From: Laguncularia racemosa
Taxonomy: Eukaryota > Streptophyta > Magnoliopsida > Myrtales > Combretaceae
Assembly: GCA_037954665.1 (NCBI GenBank)
Contig: JBBMOL010000132.1
Coordinates: forward strand, 1,984,001 to 2,048,000
DNA length: 64,000 bases
Direction: 5' to 3'
The position numbers were made by a program, and so were the translations under genes. Positions 1 through 10,933 of this stretch are shown here, in pieces (the stretch's first letter is position 1; each line of letters begins with the position of its first letter). The notes beneath the pieces are model-generated. The model saw only the letters and a list, made by a program, of their open reading frames with translations. It did no database searches and was not told the DNA's origin.

Positions 1-892
1 AAATATAACTAACCCTAGAGGGTTAGGGGAATCTTGGATCATCTTGGAGACAAGAAGGAAAGAAGGAGGCAGAGTAGGCAGCTGGGAACAGAGGCTTGTT
101 ATGTTTTCACTTTTAATTTTCGTTTTTATTATGAACATGTGTAGCTAAGTAGTTTTTCTAGCCAAAGGGTCATAGAAGTTTGATTCTCCACGAATTGTGA
201 GATCTAATTGATTTGTATTTAATCTATTCTTTGTTTTTGGATATTCATATATCTTCTAAATGTCTTGTCATTATTATCTTTGTTGGTTGGTATGAATTAG
301 AGCTCTTCTACTCAATTAGTAAGTTAATATATTGTCAACTAGCACGTCAAATCCGTAATTGTTTGATAGTTCTAGTCTCAGTGACACAATAACATGTTTG
401 GTTATAAAATAGATGATCGAATTCATTGTTATGGAGATGTATGATCATGTTTAAATAGGTTATCTTATAATCTACTGGCATGAATTGGTAGTCTCTCTTG
501 TTTTTAATGCTATTGATAGATTAAATCCTAAGAGCTTGTTTAGGGTTGTCTAATCGATAAGAGAAGTAATCAAAGAGCTTGTTTTGGTTATCGAAGAAGT
601 ACGGAGAGATAGGTTATTAGAGCTTGTTAATAACCATAACTAGCTTATCTAGAAATAAGAATAGAAAACATTTGCATCGATGATCAATTCCTAGAATTAA
701 ACTATCTTGATTCCTTTGGTTAGGTTTTTATCAATATTCGATTTTATTATCTTATTTCAATATTATTTTGATTCACAAACAAAACCCCCATTTTTCTTTT
801 CCTCTTTATTCGCTTTGAATAGAAATATATTTAACCAATCCCTGTGGATACGACCCTACTCACTACTATACGCAAATCATATCATTGTCTAG
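1..892 (+). repeat. Fragment of an unrelated LTR element (LTR or leader)
   Basis: This AT-rich stretch has no coding frame of note. It holds repeated phrases (AGAGCTTGTT three times between about 530 and 630) and ends in a CCCTGTGGATACGACCC phrase (about 840-856), which I recall from the region next to the primer site of Tat/Athila-type plant gypsy elements. The integrase frame of the next element stops matching its family abruptly at about 893, so this block most likely truncated that element. It could instead be the end of a larger insertion lying mostly outside the window. The assignment comes from memory of the motif only. Confidence 0.4.
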
Positions 893-1353
893 GAGTAGGT
901 GGATTAAAACCATACACAATTTGAAAAGGAGTAAACTTAGTAGCTGAATGCATTGTGCGATTATAGGCAAATTTAACATGCAGCAAACAATCCTCCCAAC
1001 TTTTAATGTTCTTTTTAATGACTGCCCTTAACAAAGTAGATAAAGTTCGATTTACTACCTCAGTTTGACCATTAGTCTGTGGATGACAAATAGTAGAAAA
1101 CAAGCTTAGTTCCTAACTTAGCCCACAGGGTCTTCCAGAAGTAGCTCAAGAACTTAGCATCTCTATCCGATATGATTGTTCTAGGCATACCATGCAATCT
1201 CACGACTTCCTTAAAGAACAAATTAGCAATATTGCAAGCATCATCTGTTTTGTGACAAGGAATGAAATGTGCCATCTTAGAAAATCTATCCACGACTACA
1301 AAAATAGAGTCTCGACCATGCTTAGACCTGGGTAATCCTAACACAAAATCCAT
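893..1353 (-). pseudogene. Integrase catalytic core, frameshifted and truncated
   Basis: MDFVLGLPRSKHGRDSIFVV opens the core. The D-D-35-E residues are visible in VVVDRFSKMAHFIP, IISDRDAKF and NGQTEVVNRTL. The frame shifts by one base at about 1095-1103, between LVFYY and STICHPQTNGQTE. The second part runs to IVYGFNPPTP and then departs from the family at about 893, where the usual continuation toward the GPY/F region should be. Integrase would insert the cDNA. The C-terminal targeting domain is not in the window. Confidence 0.88.
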
Positions 1354-1410
1354 GGAAATATCTACCCAAGGCTCATGAGGAATGGGAAGTGGGGTATAAA
1401 GCCCATGAGG

Positions 1411-2203
1411 TTAGACTCTAGATTTTGCTTGCTTACAAGTGACACATCGCTCACAAATCCTCTCAACATCTCGTTTCATGTGAGGCCAATAGAAGTGTTC
1501 TTGCAATACCCCTAAGGTTTTAGCTACTCCAAAATGTCCCATTAAACCTCCCCCATGAGACTCCCTCACTAATAATTCTCTTAAAGAACAATTTGGAATG
1601 CAAAGTTTATTCTCCCTAAACAAGAATCCTTCATGCTTATAAAATTTACCATGACCACTCTTCTCACAATGCACATACTCTTCATAAAAATCTCGATCAG
1701 CAGCATATAATTCCTTAATGTGCTTAAAACCAAGCAATCTAGAACTAAGAGTAGAAATAAGAGCATACCTTCTAGAAAGTGCATCAGCAACAACATTCTC
1801 TTTACCTTGCTTGTAGTGGATGACATAGAGAAATGTTTCGATGAACTCCACCCAACGAGCATGCCTTTTGTTTAGTTTATGTTGTCCCTTCAAGTACTTC
1901 AAGGATTCATGATCAGTGTGGATCACGAACTCTTTTGGCCAAAGATAGTGTTGCCAAGTCTCTAGCGCTCGAACCAATGCATATAACTCCTTGTCATAAG
2001 TAGGGTTAGTTCATGGTTGCCCCACTTAGCTTCTCGCTAAAGAATGCAATTGGTCTTCTCTCCTGCATGAGCACTACTCCAATACCTATTCCTGAAGCAT
2101 TACTCTCAATTTCAAAAGTTTTAGAGAAATTAGGTAAAGCAAGTAATGGCGCATGAGTCAGCTTATTTTTAAGCGTCTGAAAGGCCTTCTCTTGTTGCTC
2201 TCC
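1411..2203 (-). pseudogene. RNase H and integrase HHCC zinc-binding region
   Basis: From about 2203 to 2000 the RNase H start is readable in broken frame (APLLALPNFSKTFEIES, GIGVVLMQERRPIAFFSEKL). The first catalytic aspartate of the expected C-D-A-S-G reads asparagine (S-N-A-S-G). A one-base frameshift at about 2000 separates this from a 188-codon frame (1977-1411), with HTDHESLKYLKGQ of RNase H and VADALSRR. The integrase HHCC domain follows, with SHGGGLMGHFG, YWPHMKRDVE and CERCVTCKQAK. RNase H removes the RNA template, and the HHCC domain supports integrase assembly. The frame ends at KSRV followed by TAA where CAA is expected. Confidence 0.85.
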
Positions 2204-3301
2204 CTATTTGAACCCTACGTTCTTCTTGATTACATCAGTAAGTGGTGCTACATTGGTGCTGAAATCCTTCAGAAACCTCCTGTAAAAGCTCACTAGTCCA
2301 TGGAAACTCCGCGCATTACTTACATTAGTTGGACTAGGCCATTCTTGGATTGCACGAGTCTTTTCTTCATCAACCTGCATTCCCTGTGCACTAACAATAA
2401 AACCAAGAAACACAAGTTTGTCTATGCAAAAAGTGCACTTTTTGAGGTTAGCATATAATTGCTCCTTTCGAAGCACTTCCAAAACGTTCCTCAAGTGAGA
2501 TATATGGTCTTCTAAACTCTTACTGTAAATGAGGATATCATCAAAATAGACAACCACAAATTTGTCAATAAAGGTCCTCAAAACATGGTTCATAAGTCTC
2601 ATAAAAGTACTAGGTGCATTAGTTAAACCGAAAGGCATTACTAACCACTCATATAATCCATATTTTGTTTTAAATGCAGTTTTCCATTCATCACCTTCTT
2701 TCATTCTAATTTAGTAATATCCGCTTTTCAAATCAATTTTGGAAAAGACATGTAACTCATCTAACATGTCATCTAAGCGAGGAATGGGATGACGATACTT
2801 TACCGTGATGTTGTTGATGGTGCGGCAATCAACACACATTCTCCATGACCCATCCTTCTTAGGCACCAAAATCACAGGCACTGAACATGAGCTCATGCTT
2901 TCTCTCATGTACCCCTTCTCCATTAATTCACTGACTTGCCTTTGGAGTTCCTTTGTCTCCTCTGGATTGCTCCTATAAGCTGGTTTGTTTAGAATAGATG
3001 CTCCGGGTACAAGGTCGATCTGGTGCTCAATACCATGAATAGGCGGTAACCGCTTTGGAATCTCCTCAGGGAAGACATCTTTAAAGTCCTGCACAATAGA
3101 TACAACCACACTAGGCAAAGAGTTAAAAAGTTCGTTAGTATTCAAACAAGTTTCCTTAAAAACTAGCAACAACATAGGTTGCTTCATCACTAACGCTCTC
3201 CTCACTACACTCGCTCTTGCCACACAACTCTCCTTTTGCAAAGTTGCACTCTCCTTTTCACTCACCACCAAAGTTGATCCCCCTTCAACTTGGTCTCTCA
3301 T
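2204..3301 (-). pseudogene. Reverse transcriptase domain, two stops
   Basis: The first part (3301-2711) carries the connecting region with FPEEIPKRLPPIHGIEHQID and the RT fingers VPVILVPKKDGSWRMCVDC and RHPIPRLDDMLDEL. It stops at KSGYY, where TAA replaces an expected CAA. The second part (2704-2204) carries the palm (KTAFKTKYGLYEWLVMPFGL, NAPSTFMRLMN) with the catalytic YFDDIL motif, then the thumb (SFHGLVSFYRRFLKDFST). It ends where a tryptophan codon is expected (VGFKWG), now TAG. The enzyme copies element RNA into cDNA. Domain content and length are normal for chromovirus RT; the stops make it dead. Confidence 0.9.
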
Positions 3302-3549
3302 GCTCTTTCCAGCCTTCCTCTCTTTTTCCTTTTGATTTCAACTTTTGTGTTCCTTTTCTTTTTCGATGTCTTTTGCTCTCTCACTCTCCCTCTGTTTTTC
3401 ACTCACCTTATATTTTGCAAAAGATTTTGTAGCTGCAATTGATCCCCATACACCTGTTTAGGTGTTAAGGGTTTGAGATTAAAGCTTTTGCCCTGGTGAA
3501 CAAGTGTATACTTATTAGAAAAGCCATCATAAACAACCTTCCTATCAAA

Positions 3550-3876
3550 CTACCATGGCCTCCCCAACAACACATGACACACCTGCATCGGTACTACATC
3601 GCACAACACCTCATCCTCATACCTACCGATGCGAAAAGCAATCAAGGCTTGCTTACTCACCTTAGTCTCACCACTATCATTTAGCCACTGCAATTTATAT
3701 GGACTAGGGTGTTTAGTAGTCTTGAGTCCCAGCCTCTCGACAATAAAAGTACTCACTACATTAGTGCAACTCTCCCCATCAATGATCAAACTGCAAATAT
3801 GATCACTTAGATAACATCTAGTATGAAAGATATTCTCTCGTTGCACCTCCTCTTCTTCCTTCACCTGCACATTCAA
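3550..3876 (-). pseudogene. Retroviral-type aspartic protease domain
   Basis: The frame shows ENIFHTRCYLSDHICSLIID followed by GESCTNVVS, then YEDEVLCDVVPM and LLGRPW. This is the plant gypsy protease pattern, where the active-site loop is usually D-G-G-S or D-S-G-S; here it reads D-G-E-S, so the loop is altered. It would cut the gag-pol chain inside the particle. The frame ends in a TAG right after LLGRPW, where a glutamine codon is expected (Q-F-D-R), a C-to-T change. Beyond the stop the frame continues recognisably toward RT through a basic, low-complexity linker (about 3500-3300). Confidence 0.8.
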
Positions 3877-3905
3877 AGCTCACTTCACTACTGCCACTAA
3901 CTTCC

Positions 3906-5092
3906 CTACTGCAGGCTCCTCATCGTCACTAATGTCCTCCAATGGAGGCATATCCTCCTCTTCACTATCCCCCTCAGTCTCATACTCACCATCATCACGC
4001 AAATCATAACACGCCTATTCGGACATTGACTAGCAATATGGCCTCTGCCTTGGCATTTAAAACATTTAATGTCACGATTTCTAGGAGTAGAAGAATTAGG
4101 TTTACCTTGGTTACCAGGAGTAGAACCCGCTTGCTTCTGCTCTCCTTTTGGCTTAGTGGGTACCAACTTTTCTTCCTTCTTCCATTGGTTAGTCTTCTAG
4201 GTGGATGAACCAGCACCCTGTTGAAACTGTGTAGTACTACTACCTTTCCTCCTGTGTTGGTTCTCAACCTTTATAGCCATATGAACCATATCTTCCAATT
4301 CCACATAATACTGCAGTTCTACTACATTTTGTATCTCTCTATTTAACCCAGCAAGAAACCTAGCCATGGTAACCTCTCTATCCTCCTCTACATTCGCCCT
4401 AATCATAGTAACCTCTATCTCCTTGAAATACTCATCCACACTTCGGCTTCTCTGCTTAAGAGTTTGCAATTTGTTGTGCAATTCACGATAGTAATACGCA
4501 GGCACAAACCACTTCTTCATCACCCTCTTCATCTCTTCCCAAGACTCAATAGGTGGTTCGCCATTCCTTCTTCGATTCAACATCAGTTGATCCCACCACA
4601 CTATGGCATAATATGAAAACTCAATGGCAACAAGCTTCACTTTCTCTCTCACACTATAATTGTGACAATCAAACACCATCTCTACCTTCTTCTCCCACTC
4701 TAAGTACGCCTCGGGATCATTCTTCCCTTGGAAAGGAGGAATCTTCATCTTTATACTACTCAATTGATTATCTTCTCTATTCCTATCTCCTCTATCTTTC
4801 CAATCCCTAGTTCCTCTATTCCTACCACCATAACCTCTATAACTCCCGACAGAAGGTTCATCAAATTCATCACAGACATTTCATCTCCACCCCTTTGTAC
4901 TCTCTTACAACAACTCTCCCTCTTACGCCCTTAGAAAACGTTTTTAGATTGCTCTAGTTTTTGCTCCACCATCTCATGAATTTGTTCCATGCCCTCCTGA
5001 AACATCCTCTTCATCTCACTCCTCAACGCCTCAATCACTAACCTAGCATCAAACCTTCCCCTCTCACCTTCAAGAGAATGTTGCCTCGACAT
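3906..5092 (-). pseudogene. gag: gag capsid with CCHC zinc knuckle, disrupted
   Basis: The frame starts at an ATG at 5092 (MSRQHSLEGERGRF...), about 490 bases after the primer site. It has an N-terminal charged, probably coiled-coil stretch, then a broken linker. The Retrotrans_gag domain (4763-4197) follows, with typical words IPPFQGKNDPEAYLEWE, WWDQL, VDEYFKEIE and RFLAGLNREIQ. A single zinc knuckle, CFKCQGRGHIASQC (C-X2-C-X4-H-X4-C), lies in another frame at about 4070-4020. Gag assembles the cytoplasmic particle, and the knuckle packages RNA. A stop after about codon 50 (near 4936) and at least one frameshift before the knuckle (near 4197) break it. Length and order match plant chromovirus gag. 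Confidence 0.85.
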
Positions 5093-5585
5093 AGTTCCTA
5101 CAGTAAAAGGTTAGTACTAACACAAATATATATGATTAAGCCTCACGAGTCACTCCCTTACATGTTTCACTCAAAGGATGATATCCCACAATCACTCGTG
5201 TATTCTCACAAGCAATGATGATATCAACTCACCAATTCCTCTTCTCAATTCTCTTGGAACTAACCCAAACTACACCAAACCCTTCCATAGAATTCAACAC
5301 AACTCTAGGGGCTCGAAATTTTCCTCTTTTTCTTTCCTTTTTGTTGCCTTTGTTTCGTCCTTTTGTTCACGTTTTTTTTTCTTTTTCTCGTGAATTTTTT
5401 TTTTGTTCTTTTGTTTATAACAAGATTAATAGGATACACTACACTACTCAAGAAACAATTAACACTATGGACTTGAGCACAAAGCTATGAAAACACGAAA
5501 CTTGATATGAACAATTGATATGAACGATTGGAGTTAGGGTTTTGATGTTACCTTCCTCAAACCGAATTGATGTTTAACAAACCTA

Positions 5586-5598
5586 GGCTCTGATACCA
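5586..5598 (-). other. Primer-binding site, initiator tRNA-Met type
   Basis: The coding strand reads TGGTATCAGAGCC, the standard complement of the 3' end of plant initiator methionine tRNA. It starts three bases after the LTR. It primes minus-strand cDNA synthesis and fixes both the LTR limit and the element's direction. Confidence 0.9.
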
Positions 5599-5903
5599 AA
5601 TTGATATGAACCACGCCCACGTGTGACGAAACCCAATACCAATACGTTCGGAATTTGCAACCCAAGATGCCAAAAACAAACGAGTGGAACCGCGACCCGT
5701 TGCCTATAAGTGAGGCAAGAACCTTGGTATATTCTGTAGACGCCACAATCGGGATGAAAGACCGATTGATAAGTCGGGATGAACGCTACGGAAGAAAATC
5801 CGATAAGTTCAAGAGAAGTTCTTTAGAGAACCAAGAGAGGAATTCTCTCAAAAATGTGTGATTCAACCTTGTATCTATGTTCTGTCCTCTGTTCTCAACC
5901 TTA

Positions 5904-5916
5904 GAAGCTTATATTA
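5904..5916 (-). promoter_or_regulatory. Probable TATA box of the LTR promoter
   Basis: The minus strand reads CTAATATAAGCTTC here, about 310 bases before the LTR end, which suits a U3/R border. It would drive transcription toward gag. The call rests on motif and position only. Confidence 0.45.
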
Positions 5917-6211
5917 GGGTTTACAACTCGTAATAATAAAAGCCCAAAACGACATAACATCATAAAGTCGCGGAAAAATAACAAACAGGGAATGAAGGCC
6001 GGTGGCATAGTAGCCGACGTAGGATGTACGCCGGGTAAAAAGGACGGCGGCGTAGTAATCCGGCGTAGTCTTTCTGTTGTGCGCGAATGGCAACGCCGGG
6101 TCAAGGCCGGCAGTGCTCAGGCCAGCATTGTCAAGGCTGGCAGCTTTGACCTTCTATGCTTTGATCTCCTTGAATGACTTGTACAAGTGCAAGTGCATTC
6201 TCTTGGTTGCT

Positions 6212-6361
6212 CTAATCCTTTCCGGCTTCGTGGATATCCTTTATCAACTCGTTAAGTACTTCCTTGAATCGTTTCGCTCGAGTTCTTGTGATCGGTCCAG
6301 GTGGCACTTCAAGAGGATCCACATTCCATCTTCTGACTTGGCTCCCATCATGGCTCTCATC
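6212..6361 (-). pseudogene. Polyprotein C-terminal tail encoded inside the LTR
   Basis: On the minus strand the first 49 codons of the LTR are open and end at a TAG at 6212-6214. They include VDPLEVPPGPITRARAKRF, followed by a short helical stretch ending in HEAGKD. The P-I-T-R-A-R-A-K motif is the recurrent C-terminal signature of plant gypsy gag-pol proteins. In a 5' LTR this piece is not translated; its presence means that in the complete element the pol frame ran from the internal region into the 3' LTR. Related tails are seen at the start of the LTRs at 43144 and 57069. The alternative, a tandem element whose pol end lies upstream of the LTR, fits less well because the TGATG start precedes the tail. 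Confidence 0.65.
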
Positions 6362-6362
6362 A

Positions 6363-9247
6363 TATTGATTGTTAAAGAATTGCTTTGTCAAGATTGAAAG
6401 TACTTAGACAAGTATTATATGGTGATGGCTAATAATGAAAATGTGATACTCTAATTTACGAAAAAAATGATGTTTCAATGCATGGGGTTGGAGTCATTGG
6501 TGGCCGTTGAATAGTAAAATCTTCGTGAGAAATGAAAATTGTGTGTTGCTTTCTTACCGGTCATGTGGCCATATTGTTTATAAAAACGAAACGACTTTTT
6601 CTTTTTTATCCTCTTACATTTCACTAGATGGATTGTTATAGAGCGTTTGATTTGATAAAAAAATTTATAGGATTTGACTTTATAAATTTTTAAAAAATGA
6701 TATAAAACCCTATAAAGTTTTAGATCGAGTTTTACAATTTAAAAAAAATTAATAAAAATATTTAAATTTGATAAATAAAATAATATGTATAATTTTTTTC
6801 CCGAAGAATAGAATTAATATTTAAAGATTACACACTACAATTTTAATGATTTTAACCTGATCAAAGCTTAAAGCAAAATCAATAACATGCCCTATACGTT
6901 CTGGCAACGTGATGGAGTAAATATATAAGGTGAGCTGCACCCAATCCTGGAATAGCAAAATAACGTGAAGACTATATATATATTGAACAATAAAACAGGA
7001 ACAGTATGCTTGGAAAATAATGTAACAATGAAACAAGCAAACTAAAATAAAATAAAATAAAACAAATAAACAAACAAAATCAACAATCTAATATTAATTA
7101 GACGTAGTCTCGACGACACCGAAACTTGGTATGGGTAAACTTTTAAAAGCCCAATTAATATAGCAAATGTATTAGATCACATATATAGTTTTGAAAAAAA
7201 AAAAAAAAAAGCTGGTGAGAATCAAGTTGTATCTTTAAGGACTAGAAATTAATTACTAAATTGTGTCATCTCTCTCTTTAGCTAGGCAATCGAAACAAAT
7301 CGTTCAAGTAAATTAAAATAAGGAAAACAAATTAATCAAAGCACGAAACATCACTAAGACAAAGGTTTACTAAATCAAATGTATGGGATTTTGACTAAGC
7401 TATCTTTTGATAAATTAATGTATACTGCTAAGATATATTAACACTAATTGATTGGCTTTTGTGTGGTTAATTATAATGATAAGTTAAGTAGTAAATTCAT
7501 CTCACAAATATTACTATCCTAATTTATATTTAAAAATCATGCATATGTCTATATCATAAAAATTAATATCAATTGCATTAACAGCATAAATCCTACAATT
7601 AGTGTAAGATACATGTGTCTATGTCATACATTAAATTAATCCTAGTTCAATTTCATAGAAACCATCAATTCGCTTTCAAGTGCTCCAAGTTCTATTCATA
7701 AAAATATTGTTGAGTAGTTAATAAAATAAGAACTATGAAATTGAGATGATTAAAAATCACAACTAATTAAGTAGTAAAATATAATAAAATTGCACACTAA
7801 TTGTATTATCAAGCAAGTGTCAAACTCCCATGATGTTTAATATATTCCATGGTAAACATATAAATAACATAAAAAGATACAAGAGACATAATTATAAATT
7901 AATACAAAAGAAAAAGAAGAATTTAGATAGAATATTGAGTGCATGAATGCCTTCAATTCTATTCTAGATGTCTTTGTGGCCTTGTAACTTTAAAAACAAT
8001 TGTGAAATAATACTTTACCAAGAAAGGAAAACATGACTAAGCTAGAAAAGTCTTCATAGCTCTTTGTTTTTTTCCTTTTGTTCTCACATGTTGCCCCATA
8101 TATATTGAAAATGTGAGATTGTAGTTAGCATAAAAGAAGATTTTTCAAAGCGTGGGCTTAGATTTAGGGATGCCACTAGGTGGGTTATTATGGGTACCTA
8201 CCCCCCAACCCACTAATTATTCAATAGGGTATTACCCTATAGGATTTTGGGAAGTGTTTAAGTATTACTTTTAAATCCTAATTTTAATGAATGTTCAAGA
8301 AGAGAATGAGATAAACTTTATTTAATTTTTAAAATTTGGTGAATTATATCATAAACTTGTAGGAATGTGTTATTGATGAGTTGAACTTTATTTATTTTAG
8401 AGCTTGGATGAATGTTTATATAATATATTAAACTCTCTATTACAGCAACTTCTTAGTATAATTTAATGAAAGTCTTGACTTCTTCAGTGGAATAGCCATT
8501 TCAATTTATTGGCTATAATAATAGTACATTGTGGTGGTGGTGATGCCATTGCGCAAAATGCTATTGTACAAAAAATTCATTTACCTCTACTTTGTATAGA
8601 TATAATTTTGATGCCAAGCCTATCGAGAGCACAAGATATAGCTGTCGGCCCTTAATTTGCTATCATGCTAGCATTTGCGAAACCACTATCTTTGGTGAGT
8701 TTTCATATTTGAAATTAGCTATAGGATAATGATATGCTACAATTATTCTTGTTGTCATGCATATGTGTGTTTCCACTTCGACAGGTTTTATCTTTAGTAT
8801 TCTGTTGCCTTTAAATATTTGGTTTAACATCACACATATAGTCCCCATGAAGCATAAATGGGTTGGCCTTGTTCCCTGATGAAGTTTATTGTAGATTCCT
8901 ATCAAGGGCTTCACCTTCATGAACTCAAAAATATTAAGTTGGGCCCATTGTAATAGCTCTTATCCTTGCTAAAAAATAAGGGACAATTACAAATACAGCC
9001 CTAAATTATTAGTTATAGGTAGCAGACCTTAAACATTCAAAAGGTGTCTTTATCTCTTTATAACTTCAAAAATATGCTTTTGCCTTGTAAACTGTTAGTA
9101 AAGTACTCAAAATTTTTATTAAACGATTAGAGAGATAAGTGCATATTTTTTAAAGTTTTAGGGAGATGAAGGCTTGTTTTGGGGATTTAAGAATCTATAT
9201 GAACCCAATTGATAGTTTTAGAAGTATATTTGCAATTTGCCTAAAAA
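6363..9247. other. AT-rich spacer without recognisable genes
   Basis: I see only short frames full of stops here, A-runs (about 7194-7210) and AT-rich patches. Short direct phrases (TATAGGGT/ACCCTATA near 6700 and 8220-8250) recall decayed small transposons, but I could not define ends. Confidence 0.5.
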
Positions 9248-9460
9248 ACATACAAAATTGTTCAAGACTTTGACTTACTAACCATGCTTGCATTCCTCAA
9301 TGAGAGATGGGTGCTGCATTCCACTATAGACTATGCAGGGGCAATAATTGCTCAAGCTAGACTCAAGAAGCCATCAGATGAACTACTGAAGAAAGTAGCA
9401 GAAGAAATGTTGCTGGAATTTCGCAACACTGGGTTGGATATACCTCAACCTTTCTTTTAG
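9248..9460 (+). pseudogene. Unidentified 70-codon exon-like frame (C-terminus)
   Basis: An open frame without a clear start ends at a TAG at 9458-9460. Its product has a helical, protein-like composition (LAFLNERWVLHSTIDYAGAI, then KKPSDELLKKVAEEMLLEF, ending GLDIPQPFF). It looks unlike the surrounding AT-rich DNA and unlike transposon proteins, so I read it as the last coding exon of a host gene or a relic of one. A splice acceptor may lie near 9260-9275. I do not recognise the family and assign no function. No matching upstream exons were found between 6400 and 9240. Confidence 0.4.
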
Positions 9461-10933
9461 AAGGCTCATAGGTGTTGAGTATTGTTTTGTATTGCTCAAA
9501 TGTAGTGTCTAATCCTTTTGTTGTTCTTTAGATTTTAGGCTTTAGTTTTGGCTAACATGTTTCATCAAACGAGAAGGGTATGGTATTTAATGAAGTAAAT
9601 TTCCATTTAGTGATAAGGGAAACATAACAGTAAAAAGGTTTTGAAAGTGAACTAGATTTTTCTTCGTATAGGAAGGTTTTTCTATAATCTATTGGTTAAA
9701 TGAGATTAGGCTTCAACCATTCATTCCAATCATGTTTAACTAAATTTTATTGAACAAATTCACAATCAGGTTAGCACTCAGTAAGTTACTGAACGTTTTA
9801 TTCTTGTAAATTCAGATTATATGCTACGAAACTATGCTTTAATCTTGATAGAATTGCTGCTGGTTTCATGTTTTTCTAATTAACTAAGTATAGATTATGC
9901 CCTGCAGATCATTTCATTCACAATTTCACTTACTAAGACAAAAATACAAACTAGATTTTAGCATCTATTGCATCTAGTTCATTCTTTAGAGTTAGAAAGT
10001 ACATATTCTTGTGCCCTTGCCTTAGAAAGACCATGTGTCTAAGAAATTCTTAAACAATTCTAATACTGATAAGGATTATAGAAGAATTTCTAGACATTCT
10101 CTCTATCATTTTGTAAGGGAAGTGCTTTTCCTATAACAAGTGTGGCTAAAGAAGAGAAATTCCTATGGGACAGAGAAGAGGCTGATTATATGTGGAGATT
10201 TCTATGTTAGCCTAAATGTAGAAGGTGCAATAATCAGTGGTGTTGTGGCAACATCAAAGTTTATGGAGATTTTAAATTGTTTATAGTGGTGTTATCATCT
10301 GATTTGTGGGTTGACTGCTGTAGATTTAGCAGTGATCCTACCTTAGCTTGGAAGAAGCTTGGTGACCATAGCAGCATCATAATGATTTCCCTGGTACCTC
10401 TAATAAAAGAATGTTCCTACTGCATCTCAAACATAAGAAGTCTAGAACTTTTCCATATCTATTTCTTTTAAAGTGAACTCCATGCAAAACCTATGAATTA
10501 AATGGGTTGAGAGAATGTTAAGAAAACATGAATGGGAATTGGGTTTTGTTGAAGCTAAAAGCAGAGAAAATTTTACCAAAAACTAGCTATATTTATGCTA
10601 GACAATGTAGATTAGAAATCGATGAAGAAGTCTTACCTCAACATGACTAGTGAAGTCTTCCCATGTGTTCTAGAGAATGCTAGCTCATATTGCATGCGCT
10701 GCATTCTCTTCTGGGTATTTGTTTCACACTATGGAAAAGCAAACAGCAACTACTAGTGACTCCTTGACAAGCGTTTAGCAGTTACTGGAATGGAATGAGA
10801 GGGGAATGGAGCAAGTATTCCATGAAATACATATATTTCTAGATAAAAATGTACCAATTGGAATTGATGAGAGTAATGACAATTCTTGTACTCCAATGTT
10901 CAGTCTAAGCAAGGAACAAGTAGACATCTAGCA
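9461..10933. other. Spacer, possible 3' UTR of the exon-like frame, nothing else seen
   Basis: The base composition is slightly less AT-rich than the spacer before it. I find no coding frame, RNA gene or transposon end that I can support. It ends at the target duplication TAGCA (10929-10933) of the next element. Confidence 0.4.

Larger units (their letters stand above)
893..6362 (-). mobile_element. Ty3/gypsy chromovirus, CRM-like, 3'-truncated
   Basis: Read on the minus strand, the order is 5' LTR, initiator-Met primer site, gag, protease, reverse transcriptase, RNase H and integrase, which is the Ty3/gypsy order. The LTR limits (TGATGAG...CATATCA), the primer site and the RT and IN sequences are those I associate with plant chromoviruses of the CRM (centromeric) clade. 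The 3' end of integrase, any chromodomain or CR motif, and the 3' LTR are missing because foreign sequence starts at about 893. Frameshifts (about 1100 and 2000) and stops (for example at about 1408, 2710 and 3550) make it non-functional. It is the only element here that retains RT and IN domains. Confidence 0.9.
5602..6362 (-). repeat. 5' LTR of the minus-strand CRM-like element
   Basis: The left limit is set by TGATATG at 5602 (CATATCA on the coding strand), three bases before the primer site. The right limit is set by CTCATCA at 6356-6362 (TGATGAG on the coding strand), which matches the TGATG start of the other LTRs in the window. The length is 761 bp. It contains a TATA box, and its first 150 bases are an open frame ending in a polyprotein-tail motif. 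No second LTR is present for comparison, so the outer limit is inferred from the TGATG rule. Flanking DNA starts at 6363. Confidence 0.75.

Noticed and set aside
707..892. 61-codon frame at the left end
   Set aside because: Composition is that of AT-rich LTR or leader DNA and no family is recognised.
5602..6400. Tandem array of two CRM-like elements, explaining pol tail upstream of the LTR
   Set aside because: The TGATG LTR start precedes the tail, and two other LTRs in the window show the same layout, so a tail inside the LTR is simpler.
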